DNA of 64,000 bases. Origin: Williamsia faeni (GTDB taxonomy: Bacteria; Actinomycetota; Actinomycetes; Mycobacteriales; Mycobacteriaceae). The stretch lies in the NCBI GenBank assembly GCA_003202005.1, contig QJJF01000004.1:215661-279660 (forward strand). Reading direction: 5' to 3'. The position numbers were made by a program, and so were the translations under genes. The notes beneath the pieces were generated by a model, which saw nothing but the letters and a program-made list of their open reading frames with translations, was not told the DNA's origin and did not search any database. The first letter of the stretch is position 1; each line of letters starts with the position of its first letter. Shown here in pieces: positions 8,678 through 16,120 of the stretch.

Positions 8678-9270
8678 GGCGTCACCTTCGCCCGCTCGGC
8701 GAGCCCGGCAAAGAATGTATCGATGAACTCGTTCGCCTCCTGCCCGCCGTCGAATCCGCGCCACAACATGCGCAGCCGGCCGACGAGTTCGTAGCATGCA
8801 TCGATCGGCACCAGGTAACACTCATTGTCGTGGACCAGCAGCGCCTCCACATCGTCGGCGAGCAGATCGACGCGCGGCTCGGCGGTGCGCACCGAGTCCC
8901 AGGAATCCAGCGACAGCTCCGATTCCGTCGCCCCCGCCGAACCGGGATAGAACCCGACCATCCGGCCGAGCGCGGAGTTGCGGAAGAAGAAGGCCAGCCC
9001 CACCGGAATTTGCAGCGCGGCCAAGTCGACGTGCGCATCCGGGAATGCCAGATACCGATCCGGAACCGACCGGTAGCGCAGTTCGGCGTGCTCGTCGGTG
9101 AACAGCAAGTAGCAGCCCCGGCACACGCACATCAGCTGACGGCCAGCGACGTTGACGACGTGCTGATGTTCGTCGGCGATCTGTTCGGCGCACATCTCGC
9201 ACCGTTCTCCGGGCGGTTGCGTTTGGCGACCGTCCCGGATCTTGGCGAGCACGTCGTACGGCGTCGTCAT
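8665..9270 (-). CDS. DUF5947 family cysteine-containing hydrogenase accessory protein
   Basis: A 201-residue protein with an N-terminal Cys-x2-Cys (residues 24 and 27) and a second cluster Cys-Val-Cys-x2-Cys (residues 48-53). That pattern could bind zinc or an iron-sulfur cluster. The rest looks like an alpha/beta soluble domain. The family is known as DUF5947 (recalled) and travels with group 1h hydrogenases. The start overlaps the upstream NifU/Rieske-like gene by ATGA. Together with that gene it is a candidate for electron transfer or cluster delivery to the hydrogenase, which is inference. Confidence 0.82.
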   Translation of the reverse strand: MTTPYDVLAKIRDGRQTQPPGERCEMCAEQIADEHQHVVNVAGRQLMCVCRGCYLLFTDEHAELRYRSVPDRYLAFPDAHVDLAALQIPVGLAFFFRNSALGRMVGFYPGSAGATESELSLDSWDSVRTAEPRVDLLADDVEALLVHDNECYLVPIDACYELVGRLRMLWRGFDGGQEANEFIDTFFAGLAERAKVTPWPR

Positions 9271-10115
9271 CCCGCTACTCCTGCCAGCGAGAGCACGCCG
9301 TCGCGTTCGAGTAGCGGCAGCGGATCGAGGTGCCCGGCGGCGATCCCCGCGCCCGCGTGCACGACGTCGAATCCGGCACCGCATGTGCAGCTCAGCATGC
9401 CGCCGTCGAGCGTGGATCCGGCCAGGCTGCCGTCGCAGGCCGGGCAGTGGTCGCGGTAGGCGAAGAGGTCCGGACCGACCCGGCAGGCGAGGAACACCGT
9501 CTCGTCCACCGCGAACCCACCGACTTCGCCGGGCGCGAGTGCGGCCACCTCCGGCACCGCGTGCCAGGAATGGTCGCGGTGCTCGTGCCGGATGTGCTCG
9601 AACAGGGAATCCGTCCCGATGACGGCCGACTCCGGTTCGGCCGCAACCACTTCGATCGAGGTGATCTCCGGTGCCGCGGCGCGCACCGCGTCCTCGACGG
9701 CGAGTTCGAGCGTGACCGAGGACGACGGGCAGGTCTTACAACTGCCGCGAAGCTCCAGACGCACCACGTCACCGGCTACATCGACGAGTGAGACGTCGCC
9801 GCCGTGCGAGCCGAGGTAGGGCCGCACGCTGTCCAGTGCGTCGCAGACCCGGCGCTCGACCGGATGCGGGTGCAAGCCATGAACCAGCAGGAGGCTCGCA
9901 ACGAGATCGTCTTTGACCAGTAGCTCGGGGTCGATCAACGACGTGATGCGTTGTAGGCCTGCGCCATAGAGGTCGACGACCTCGCGTACCAACTTCTCGG
10001 AACGCTCCCGCGCGAGCGCGCCACCGGACGCACTCGCATCCAGCAGCGTCGCTATGCGGTCCCCGGCCTCGCGCCACCTGCCATCATCGTCGGCGTGGTT
10101 CGAAGGCGCCCTCAC
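9267..10115 (-). CDS. NifU-domain/Rieske-like fusion protein, probable electron carrier of the hydrogenase
   Basis: A 282-residue protein. The central part is a NifU C-terminal-type domain with CKTC at residues 126-129, which usually binds a [4Fe-4S] cluster across a dimer. The C-terminal part resembles a Rieske fold, but its four presumed ligands are all cysteine (CPAC at 224-227, Cys-Thr-Cys at 243-245) where canonical Rieske proteins use two Cys and two His. The start is GTG at 10115, 4 nt after hhyL. Homologous genes follow hhyL in mycobacterial group 1h loci, where this protein is the candidate link from hydrogenase to the respiratory chain. Confidence 0.85.
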   Translation of the reverse strand: MRAPSNHADDDGRWREAGDRIATLLDASASGGALARERSEKLVREVVDLYGAGLQRITSLIDPELLVKDDLVASLLLVHGLHPHPVERRVCDALDSVRPYLGSHGGDVSLVDVAGDVVRLELRGSCKTCPSSSVTLELAVEDAVRAAAPEITSIEVVAAEPESAVIGTDSLFEHIRHEHRDHSWHAVPEVAALAPGEVGGFAVDETVFLACRVGPDLFAYRDHCPACDGSLAGSTLDGGMLSCTCGAGFDVVHAGAGIAAGHLDPLPLLERDGVLSLAGVAG

Positions 10116-10119
10116 GCCG

Positions 10120-11916
10120 TCACTCTCCGGTGGGTGATCCGGTGGGCGAATGCACCATCTCCAGGGTCTTGCCCTTGCCGAGATACATGTGCACACCGCA
10201 GGGCAGGCAGGGGTCGAAGCTGCGCACAGTGCGCATGATGTCGATGCCCTTGAAGTTGTCCCGGTCGTTCTCCTCGAAGATCGGTTGTCCTTGCACCGCA
10301 TCCTCGTACGGACCCGGCGTGCCGTAGCTGTCGCGCGGATTCGCATTCCACGGGGTCGGTGGGTACGGATGATAGTTGGCGATCTTGCCGTCGCGGATCA
10401 CCATGTGATGCGACAGCACACCTCGCACCGCCTCGGTGAACCCGCAGCCGATGCCCTCGTCGGGTACCTCGAACTTCTCCCACGTCTTGGTGCGCCCGGC
10501 GCGGATCTCGACGAGCGCCTTCTCCGCGAAATGCAGTGCGCACGCCGCCGCGTACGCCTGGAAGTATGTCCGTGCGCGATTGCGTTCGATTGTGTTGCTG
10601 CCGTATTCGGGGATCTTCCATTCGAATTCGACCGGCCCCTTCAGTGCGGTCTTGGGCAGGTTGATCTGCACGCTGTGCCCGGTGGACTTGACGTAGCCGA
10701 TGTCGACGAGATTCGCGAGCGCCGTCGACCAGAGCCGCGCCAGTGGTCCGCCGCCGGTGTCGAGCGCGAGGTGGTCCTTGCCGTCGTACCACCGCGGCGA
10801 CATCACCCAGCTGTACTTGTCCTCCAGGTCGCGCTTCTGCGGTTTGGGGTTGGTGTGCTGGTTCCACGGGTGCCTCCGGTCCACCGGGTTGCCCAGCGGA
10901 TCGGTCTTGACGAACATCTCCTGATCGGACCAGTCGTCGTAATATGAAGAGCCCAAAAGGATCCGGATGCCCAGGTTGATGTCCACCAGGGACGTGGTCA
11001 CCAGCTTGCCGTCGACCACGACACCGGGGGTGACGAACATCTTGCGTCCCCAGGTCTCCATGTCCTTGTAGGCAAAGTTGCAGAACTCCGGATCCTGGAA
11101 CGAACCCCAGCAGCCGAGCAGCGTGCGGCGCAGGCCCACCTTCTCGTAGCCGGGCAGCGCCTCGTAGAAGAAATCGAACAGGTCGTCGTGCATCGGCACG
11201 ACCTTCTTCATGAACTCGACGTAGCGCATCAGCCGGGTCATGTAGTCGGTCATCAGCTGGATGGTGGCGACCGTGCCGACCCCGCCCGGATACAGCGTGG
11301 ACGGGTGGACGTGGCGGCCCTCCATCAGGCAGAACATCTCTCGCGTGTAGCGGCTGACATGCAGTGCCTCGCGGTAGAACTCGCCGGTGAAGGGATTGAG
11401 AGCGCGCATGATGTCGGCGATCGTGCGATACCCGTGCGCGTCGGCGTGCGGTGCCTGGGTGTTCTCCGCCTTGGCAAGCACGCCGGGATTGGTCTCGGCG
11501 ACCATCTTCTCGCAGAAGTCCACGCCGACCAGGTTCTCCTGAAAGATGTTGTGGTCGAACATGTATTCGGCAGCTTCGCCGAGATTGACGATCCACTCAC
11601 CGAGGTGCGGCGGCTGCACGCCATAAGCCATGTTCTGCGTGTAGCAGGAGCAGGTGGCATGGTTGTCGCCGCAGATCCCGCAAATGCGGCTGGTGATGAA
11701 GTGCGCGTCGCGCGGATCCTTGCCCTTCATGAAAATCGAGTAGCCGCGGAAGATCGACGATGTGCTCTTACACTCCACGACTTCCTTGTTGTCGAAATCG
11801 ATCTTTGTGTAGATGCCGAGGCTGCCGACGATACGAGTGATCGGATCCCACGCCATTTCGACGAGGGCACCGGGTTCCGCGTTCATCTGCGAGGGCTCGG
11901 GGATGATCTGAGTCAT
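10120..11916 (-). CDS. hhyL: Group 1h [NiFe]-hydrogenase large subunit
   Basis: The catalytic subunit that oxidises atmospheric or low-level H2. The 598-residue protein has the L1 motif RICGICGDNHATC (Cys79 and Cys82) and the L2 motif DPCLPCGVH (Cys570 and Cys573), the four cysteines that hold Ni and Fe. A 22-residue tail after His576 should be cut off by the M52 protease encoded downstream. The overall sequence, including ITRIVGSLGIYTKIDF near the start, matches the actinobacterial Hhy type and not the Huc (group 2a) type. The ATG at 11916 has a strong GAAGGAAGG ribosome-binding site and lies 17 nt after hhyS. Confidence 0.97.
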   Translation of the reverse strand: MTQIIPEPSQMNAEPGALVEMAWDPITRIVGSLGIYTKIDFDNKEVVECKSTSSIFRGYSIFMKGKDPRDAHFITSRICGICGDNHATCSCYTQNMAYGVQPPHLGEWIVNLGEAAEYMFDHNIFQENLVGVDFCEKMVAETNPGVLAKAENTQAPHADAHGYRTIADIMRALNPFTGEFYREALHVSRYTREMFCLMEGRHVHPSTLYPGGVGTVATIQLMTDYMTRLMRYVEFMKKVVPMHDDLFDFFYEALPGYEKVGLRRTLLGCWGSFQDPEFCNFAYKDMETWGRKMFVTPGVVVDGKLVTTSLVDINLGIRILLGSSYYDDWSDQEMFVKTDPLGNPVDRRHPWNQHTNPKPQKRDLEDKYSWVMSPRWYDGKDHLALDTGGGPLARLWSTALANLVDIGYVKSTGHSVQINLPKTALKGPVEFEWKIPEYGSNTIERNRARTYFQAYAAACALHFAEKALVEIRAGRTKTWEKFEVPDEGIGCGFTEAVRGVLSHHMVIRDGKIANYHPYPPTPWNANPRDSYGTPGPYEDAVQGQPIFEENDRDNFKGIDIMRTVRSFDPCLPCGVHMYLGKGKTLEMVHSPTGSPTGE

Positions 11917-11933
11917 CGTGCCTTCCTTCGGTG

Positions 11934-12989
11934 TTACCAGGTGCGGGTGGCTCCGGTTACGAGCTCGCTGCCGCGATGCCGCCAGCGCGGCTCCTTGTCC
12001 ACGGTCTTGCCCGTGATGTCGCGCAGATTGCGGATCACCGTTCCGTACAGTCCCGACGCGGCGGTGGACAACTTGCCGCCGGGCGGTTCGTCCATGAACG
12101 GCTGGAACTTGTCCGGGAAACCGGGCATGGTGCAGCCGATGCAGATGCCGCCGACGTTCGGGCACCCGCCGACACCGTTGATCCAGCCGCGCTTGGGCAC
12201 GTTGCATTTGACGACCGGGCCCCAACAGCCCAGTTTCACAATGCATTTGGGTGAACCGTACTCGGTGGCGAAATCGCCCTGCTCGTAGTAGCCGGCCCGG
12301 TCGCAGCCTTCGTGCACGGTGGCACCGAACAGCCATTTCGGACGAAGAGCGTCGTCCAGCGGGATCATCGGCGCCTGATCGGTCGCCATGTAGAGCAGGT
12401 AGGTGAGCGTCTCGGACAGGTTGTCGGGGTGGGTCGGGCAGCCGGGGACGCAGACGATCGGGATTCCGGCTTTGCTCTTCCAATCCCAGCCGAGGTAGTC
12501 GGGCACACCCATCGCACCTGTCGGGTTGCCTGCCATGGCGTGAATACCGCCGTAGGTGGCGCAGGTACCGGCGGCGACGATGGCGGTGGCCTTCGGCGCG
12601 AGACGGTCGAGCCATTCGCTGGTGGTCATCGGCTGCCCGGTCGCGGGGTTGTTGCCGAACCCGCACCAGTAGCCCTCGTCGTGGAGTTGTTCGTTCGGGA
12701 TCGACCCCTCGACCACCAGTACGAACGGATCCAACTCGTCGCGATCGGCCTTGAAGAACCATTCGAGGAAGTCATCGGCTCCCCCGGTAGGTCCGCATTC
12801 GAAGTCGATCAGCGGCCAATGGACGGCGATCTTCGGGAGTCCGGGGAGCGCGCCGAGCGCGATCTCCTCGACACTCGGTTGGGTGGCGGCAGTCAGCGCC
12901 ACCGAATCGCCATCACAACTCAGACCGGCGTTGATCCATAGGACGTGGATCAAAACCTCTTCCGCTTTGACTGCTGCCTCGCTGGGCAT
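11934..12989 (-). CDS. hhyS: Group 1h [NiFe]-hydrogenase small subunit
   Basis: The 351-residue electron-transfer subunit with three Fe-S clusters. The N-terminal proximal-cluster motif, normally Cys-x2-Cys, reads Cys25-Asp-Gly-Asp28, so the second cysteine is aspartate. A 3Cys-1Asp proximal cluster is established for the actinobacterial-type enzyme of Ralstonia eutropha. Further Cys/His clusters (around CGTC-like, CVPGCP, CDRAGYY, CWGP and CNVP, CIGCTMPGF) follow. No Tat signal is present, so the enzyme stays on the cytoplasmic side. The 109-nt gap to hypB may hold an internal promoter, but none is obvious. Confidence 0.97.
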   Translation of the reverse strand: MPSEAAVKAEEVLIHVLWINAGLSCDGDSVALTAATQPSVEEIALGALPGLPKIAVHWPLIDFECGPTGGADDFLEWFFKADRDELDPFVLVVEGSIPNEQLHDEGYWCGFGNNPATGQPMTTSEWLDRLAPKATAIVAAGTCATYGGIHAMAGNPTGAMGVPDYLGWDWKSKAGIPIVCVPGCPTHPDNLSETLTYLLYMATDQAPMIPLDDALRPKWLFGATVHEGCDRAGYYEQGDFATEYGSPKCIVKLGCWGPVVKCNVPKRGWINGVGGCPNVGGICIGCTMPGFPDKFQPFMDEPPGGKLSTAASGLYGTVIRNLRDITGKTVDKEPRWRHRGSELVTGATRTW

Positions 12990-13098
12990 GGGCTGCAGCT
13001 TTCCGGGACCGGGCGAAATGGCCCCTGCCCTGCCGGAGTCGACCCTCGGCCCACTTGTGCAGGGCTACGTTTTTCTCTACTCCGGGCGGATGATCTTG

Positions 13099-13848
13099 TC
13101 AACGGGCGATAGCCGAGACTTCGCTCGTGCGCGCGGCGATCCAGTCGTACCAGCGTTGCAGGCCATCGCCTTTCGTCGCCGAGACCGGGATTATCTCGAC
13201 GCCGGGATTGACCGAGCGGGCGTAGGCCGAGCACGCGTCCAGATCGAAATCGACGTACGGCAGCAGGTCGGTCTTGTTGATCAGAACCAGGCCCGCGGCG
13301 GCGAACATGTGCGGGTACTTGAGTGGCTTGTCGGTGCCCTCGGTGACCGAGATGATCACGACCTTGCAGTGTTCACCGAGGTCGAAGAGGGCGGGGCAGA
13401 CCAGGTTGCCGACGTTCTCGATGAACAGGACGGAGTCGGGTGCGGGGTCGAGGTCGTGCAACGCGTGATGCACCATGTCGGCGTCGAGGTGGCAGCCCGC
13501 GCCGGTGTTTATCTGGACCGCGTCGGCGCCGGCGGCGGTGATCCGGTCCGCATCGATGAGAGTGTCCTGGTCACCCTCGATGACGGCGATGGGACGGTCG
13601 AGATCGCGGATGGTTCGCTCGAGCAGGGTTGTCTTGCCCGCGCCGGGAGAGCTGGTCACGTTGAACGCGAGAATATTGCGTTCGGCCAGGTGAGCGCGGT
13701 TGTGCTCGGCGAGCTCGTCATTCTTGGCCAGGATCTTCTGCTCGAGCGTGATGGTCTCGGTGTGGTCGTGGCTGTGCTCGTGGTGGTGGCTGTGCTCATG
13801 GGTCGTCGGGGGTGCCTCGGAATTGCCGCAGCCGCAGGTGGCGCACAT
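13099..13848 (-). CDS. hypB: HypB, nickel-binding GTPase
   Basis: HypB loads nickel into the large subunit in a GTP-dependent step with HypA. The 249-residue protein has an N-terminal CxxCxC high-affinity nickel motif (Cys2, Cys5, Cys7) and a His-rich stretch at about 17-29 that can store nickel. A P-loop GAGKTT lies near 69-74, the metal site at Cys119-His120 and NKTD for guanine recognition. It starts 4 nt after hypA. Having both the CxxCxC motif and a His tract suggests storage as well as delivery. Confidence 0.97.
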   Translation of the reverse strand: MCATCGCGNSEAPPTTHEHSHHHEHSHDHTETITLEQKILAKNDELAEHNRAHLAERNILAFNVTSSPGAGKTTLLERTIRDLDRPIAVIEGDQDTLIDADRITAAGADAVQINTGAGCHLDADMVHHALHDLDPAPDSVLFIENVGNLVCPALFDLGEHCKVVIISVTEGTDKPLKYPHMFAAAGLVLINKTDLLPYVDFDLDACSAYARSVNPGVEIIPVSATKGDGLQRWYDWIAARTSEVSAIAR

Positions 13849-13852
13849 CGGG

Positions 13853-14185
13853 TCACTTCACTTCCATGGAGAGGATCTGCAGTTGACGCCCAGAAATGAC
13901 CCGGACGTTCGCACTTCCGCAGTTCGTACAGAGCAGGATCGGATCCGGGAGCTCGAAGTCCTGATCGCATGTCTTGCAATGGGCTCTGCCTTTGGGCATG
14001 TCGATGTGCAGCTGGGCGCCCGCGGCGACGGTGCCTTCGGCGGCGAGGTCGAAGCAGAACCGCATGGTGTCGGGAATCACCGCGGTGAGAGTGCCGACTT
14101 CGAGGTTGACCGCGAGCACGCGGCGACCGGCGGCGTGGGTGCACACCGCATCGACGACGCTCTGCGTGATGGCCATTTCGTGCAT
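13853..14185 (-). CDS. hypA: HypA, nickel insertion metallochaperone
   Basis: A 110-residue partner of HypB. Met1-His2-Glu3 forms the nickel site, and two CxxC pairs (Cys70/Cys73 and Cys86/Cys89) form the structural zinc site. The ATG at 14185 is required to place the invariant N-terminal MHE; the longer in-frame reading lacks it. It is the first gene of the hydrogenase transcript, facing the nickel permease gene across a 219-nt divergent region. Confidence 0.96.
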   Translation of the reverse strand: MHEMAITQSVVDAVCTHAAGRRVLAVNLEVGTLTAVIPDTMRFCFDLAAEGTVAAGAQLHIDMPKGRAHCKTCDQDFELPDPILLCTNCGSANVRVISGRQLQILSMEVK

Positions 14186-14261
14186 GGGTGGCCGTTCGTT
14201 GGGTGGGTTCCAGGGTAGGCGGGGGTGAGGTGGGACACAACAGGCGGAGTCTGCGCAGCCG

Positions 14262-14290
14262 TTGTACCAACTCACCCCCCGCAGTAAGCT
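14262..14290 (+). promoter_or_regulatory. Candidate promoter for the nickel permease gene
   Basis: A TTGTAC hexamer (14262-14267) and TAAGCT (14285-14290) are separated by 17 nt on the plus strand, about 115 nt upstream of the permease start. The fit to a sigma-70-type promoter is moderate. The same stretch must also hold the hypA promoter on the other strand. Confidence 0.35.
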
Positions 14291-14344
14291 GATCGACATC
14301 GAAAGGCGCTGATGTGTAGTGGCCAAGGTTCACCCGGTGGATGC

Positions 14345-14370
14345 AACACCCTAAGGGAGAGAGGGTGTTT
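14345..14370 (+). promoter_or_regulatory. Hairpin in the leader of the nickel permease gene
   Basis: An 8-bp perfect inverted repeat (arms 14345-14352 and 14362-14369, AACACCCT with AGGGTGTT) has a purine-rich 9-nt loop. It lies 35 nt upstream of the permease start, between the candidate promoter and the coding region. It could be a repressor operator or an RNA regulatory stem. There is no U-run, so it is not a simple terminator. Confidence 0.45.
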
Positions 14371-14404
14371 GGATGGATGCTCGCCGACCCTCCACTGAGA
14401 ACGG

Positions 14405-15460
14405 ATGCAGCAGATGCCGATCCACCTAGAGACGCCAACCGTGCGGTCCGCGCCGGATTCCGCCGGCGGCGAGCACCGCACCGAACGAACGCGGCTGATG
14501 ATCACGCTGGCTGTCGTGATCGGATTGCACATCGTCGGCTTCGGGCTGGTCGGACTCGCGGCGATGTCAGGCTTCGGACACGTGCTCGGTGCCGGGGTCG
14601 CGGTGACTGCATATCTGGCCGGCGTGAGGCACTTCGCCGACGCCGACCATCTGTGTGCGATCGACAACGCGACGCGCAAGTTCGTCGGTGAGAAACAGCG
14701 ACCGACGAGTGTGGGGTTGGCGTTCAGCCTTGGCCATTCGACTGTCGTGCTGCTCATGTCAATCGGCGTCATAGTCGCGACCAGCTCTGCCGGGGCGCTG
14801 CTCGCCGAAGGCAATCCCGTCGTTGGCACGCTCGGCATTGTCGGCGGGGTTGTCTCGGGCGGATTCCTCGTACTGATCGGTGCGTTCAACCTGGCCGGCA
14901 TCCGCCGGACACGTCGCTTACAGAGCGAGGGTGACTCGTCGGCCGAAACCGGCACGGTGATGTCCCGTCTCATGGCTGCACCGCTACGCCGGGTCCGTCG
15001 GCCCCGACACATGTACCTGATCGGTTTCGCCTTCGGTGGCGGCTTCGACACCGCGACGCTCATCGGTTTGCTTGTACTCACCGCGACCACGGTGGCCTCG
15101 GGGGCGGCGGCCGTTTACGCGGTCGCGCTGCCGTTGTGTTTTGCAGCCGGGATGACCCTCGGTGACTCCCTCAACGGGTATTTCATGATGCGCATGTATG
15201 CACGCGCTGCCGACGATCAGCGTGCCCCCCGGTTCAACCACGTGGTCACCGCGATGTCGGTCGTATCCGCCTTGGCTATCGGGACCCTCATTCTGGCCGC
15301 GACGGCGCGGGAGGCATTGGGGTTGTCGGACGTGTTAACCGAACATCTGGCCGCGATCGATCTGGAATACGCAGGTTTCGGGCTGATGGGTGTGTTCGCA
15401 ATCGCCTGGGTGGCATTCCTGATTCACCGGCGACGCCACGGCGACCCGAGCACCCTGTGA
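14405..15460 (+). CDS. Nickel/cobalt permease, HoxN/NixA (NiCoT) family
   Basis: A 351-residue multi-span membrane protein that imports Ni2+ for the hydrogenase. The family signature appears at residues 75-92 as RHFADADHLCAIDN followed by TRK, with the His and Asp residues that form the metal filter (His76, Asp79, Asp81, His82). About eight hydrophobic segments follow. It is divergent from hypA. The start is uncertain between ATG 14405 and ATG 14414. An N-terminal cytosolic tail of about 30 residues precedes the first helix. Cobalt transport cannot be excluded, but the gene position favours nickel. Confidence 0.93.
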   Translation: MQQMPIHLETPTVRSAPDSAGGEHRTERTRLMITLAVVIGLHIVGFGLVGLAAMSGFGHVLGAGVAVTAYLAGVRHFADADHLCAIDNATRKFVGEKQRPTSVGLAFSLGHSTVVLLMSIGVIVATSSAGALLAEGNPVVGTLGIVGGVVSGGFLVLIGAFNLAGIRRTRRLQSEGDSSAETGTVMSRLMAAPLRRVRRPRHMYLIGFAFGGGFDTATLIGLLVLTATTVASGAAAVYAVALPLCFAAGMTLGDSLNGYFMMRMYARAADDQRAPRFNHVVTAMSVVSALAIGTLILAATAREALGLSDVLTEHLAAIDLEYAGFGLMGVFAIAWVAFLIHRRRHGDPSTL

Positions 15461-15468
15461 TGCGACCG

Positions 15469-15498
15469 GTGCCTACCGACAAGGTTGTCGATAGGCAC
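15469..15498. terminator. Bidirectional hairpin terminator between convergent genes
   Basis: Near-perfect 14-nt arms (15469-15482 and 15485-15498, one mismatch) with a 2-nt loop lie 8 nt after the nickel permease stop and 40 nt before the stop of the opposing hydrolase gene. There is no T-run, as is common in actinobacteria. Confidence 0.65.
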
Positions 15499-15538
15499 GG
15501 GTACACATGCCACGGCTAGCGGCGACTTGCACTTCAAC

Positions 15539-16120
15539 TCACAGAACAACCTGTTGTCGCGCGTCGATCAGATCTTGGAGGAGTTGTTCGGCCATTGGCC
15601 ACGGGCCGTAGCCGGCTGCGGGATTCAGGTGGCCGACCGCGCCGACGGAAACCAGACGGCTGCCCCACGCCTGCGCCATGTCGGCGACCCGGCGCGGGTC
15701 GGCAAGTGGGTCGTTGGTGCTGGCGGCGACGATGCTCGGGAAGGGTAGTTGTCGTCGGGGGATGGGGTTCCAGCCGCCGGCTTCGAGGTCATCGGTGGTC
15801 GGATACCCCTGGGGCAGTGGATTTTCCAAGTCGGCCGGGGTGGCCAGCAGCGCACCTTCGATGCGGCGGGTCGCTTCCTGCGCCCAGTGCACCGTCGTCA
15901 TGACGCCTGCACTGTGGGCCACCAGGACCACGGGGCCGTCGACGGAGTTCACCACCTCGTCGAGCGCGGCGACCCGGGCGACGCGGCTGAGCTTGTCGTG
16001 CTCGAGTGGCGGAACGGTGACTGTGTTGTCGAGCTTCTCGGCCAGGAAGGTCTGCCAGTGCTCGGCGACGTGATCGCGAAGGCCGGGCACGATCACCACG
16101 GTGACGGTCGATTCGTTCAT
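15539..16120 (-). CDS. RBBP9/YdeN-type alpha/beta hydrolase
   Basis: A small 193-residue serine hydrolase. The nucleophile elbow is AHSAG with Ser70; Asp137 (STNDP) and His164 (VGHLN) complete a likely triad. Length and motif order fit the RBBP9/YdeN family. The start at 16120 overlaps the MFS stop by ATGA, so it is the last gene of the AraC-flanked operon. It may hydrolyse an ester or amide generated in that pathway. The substrate is not known. Confidence 0.88.
   Translation of the reverse strand: MNESTVTVVIVPGLRDHVAEHWQTFLAEKLDNTVTVPPLEHDKLSRVARVAALDEVVNSVDGPVVLVAHSAGVMTTVHWAQEATRRIEGALLATPADLENPLPQGYPTTDDLEAGGWNPIPRRQLPFPSIVAASTNDPLADPRRVADMAQAWGSRLVSVGAVGHLNPAAGYGPWPMAEQLLQDLIDARQQVVL

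Noticed and set aside
11917-12762. In-frame N-terminal extension of the hydrogenase large subunit
   Set aside because: It lies wholly inside hhyS in another frame and is low-complexity. A strong ribosome-binding site precedes the ATG at 11916.
10120-12989. Group 2a (Huc-type) hydrogenase assignment
   Set aside because: The large-subunit N-terminus, L1 motif context and the Cys-Asp-Gly-Asp motif of the small subunit fit group 1h. No hucM-like gene follows.
12990-13098. Promoter directly upstream of hhyS
   Set aside because: The 109-nt gap has no convincing -10/-35 pair. Expression from the hypA promoter is simpler, though an internal promoter with an alternative sigma factor cannot be excluded.
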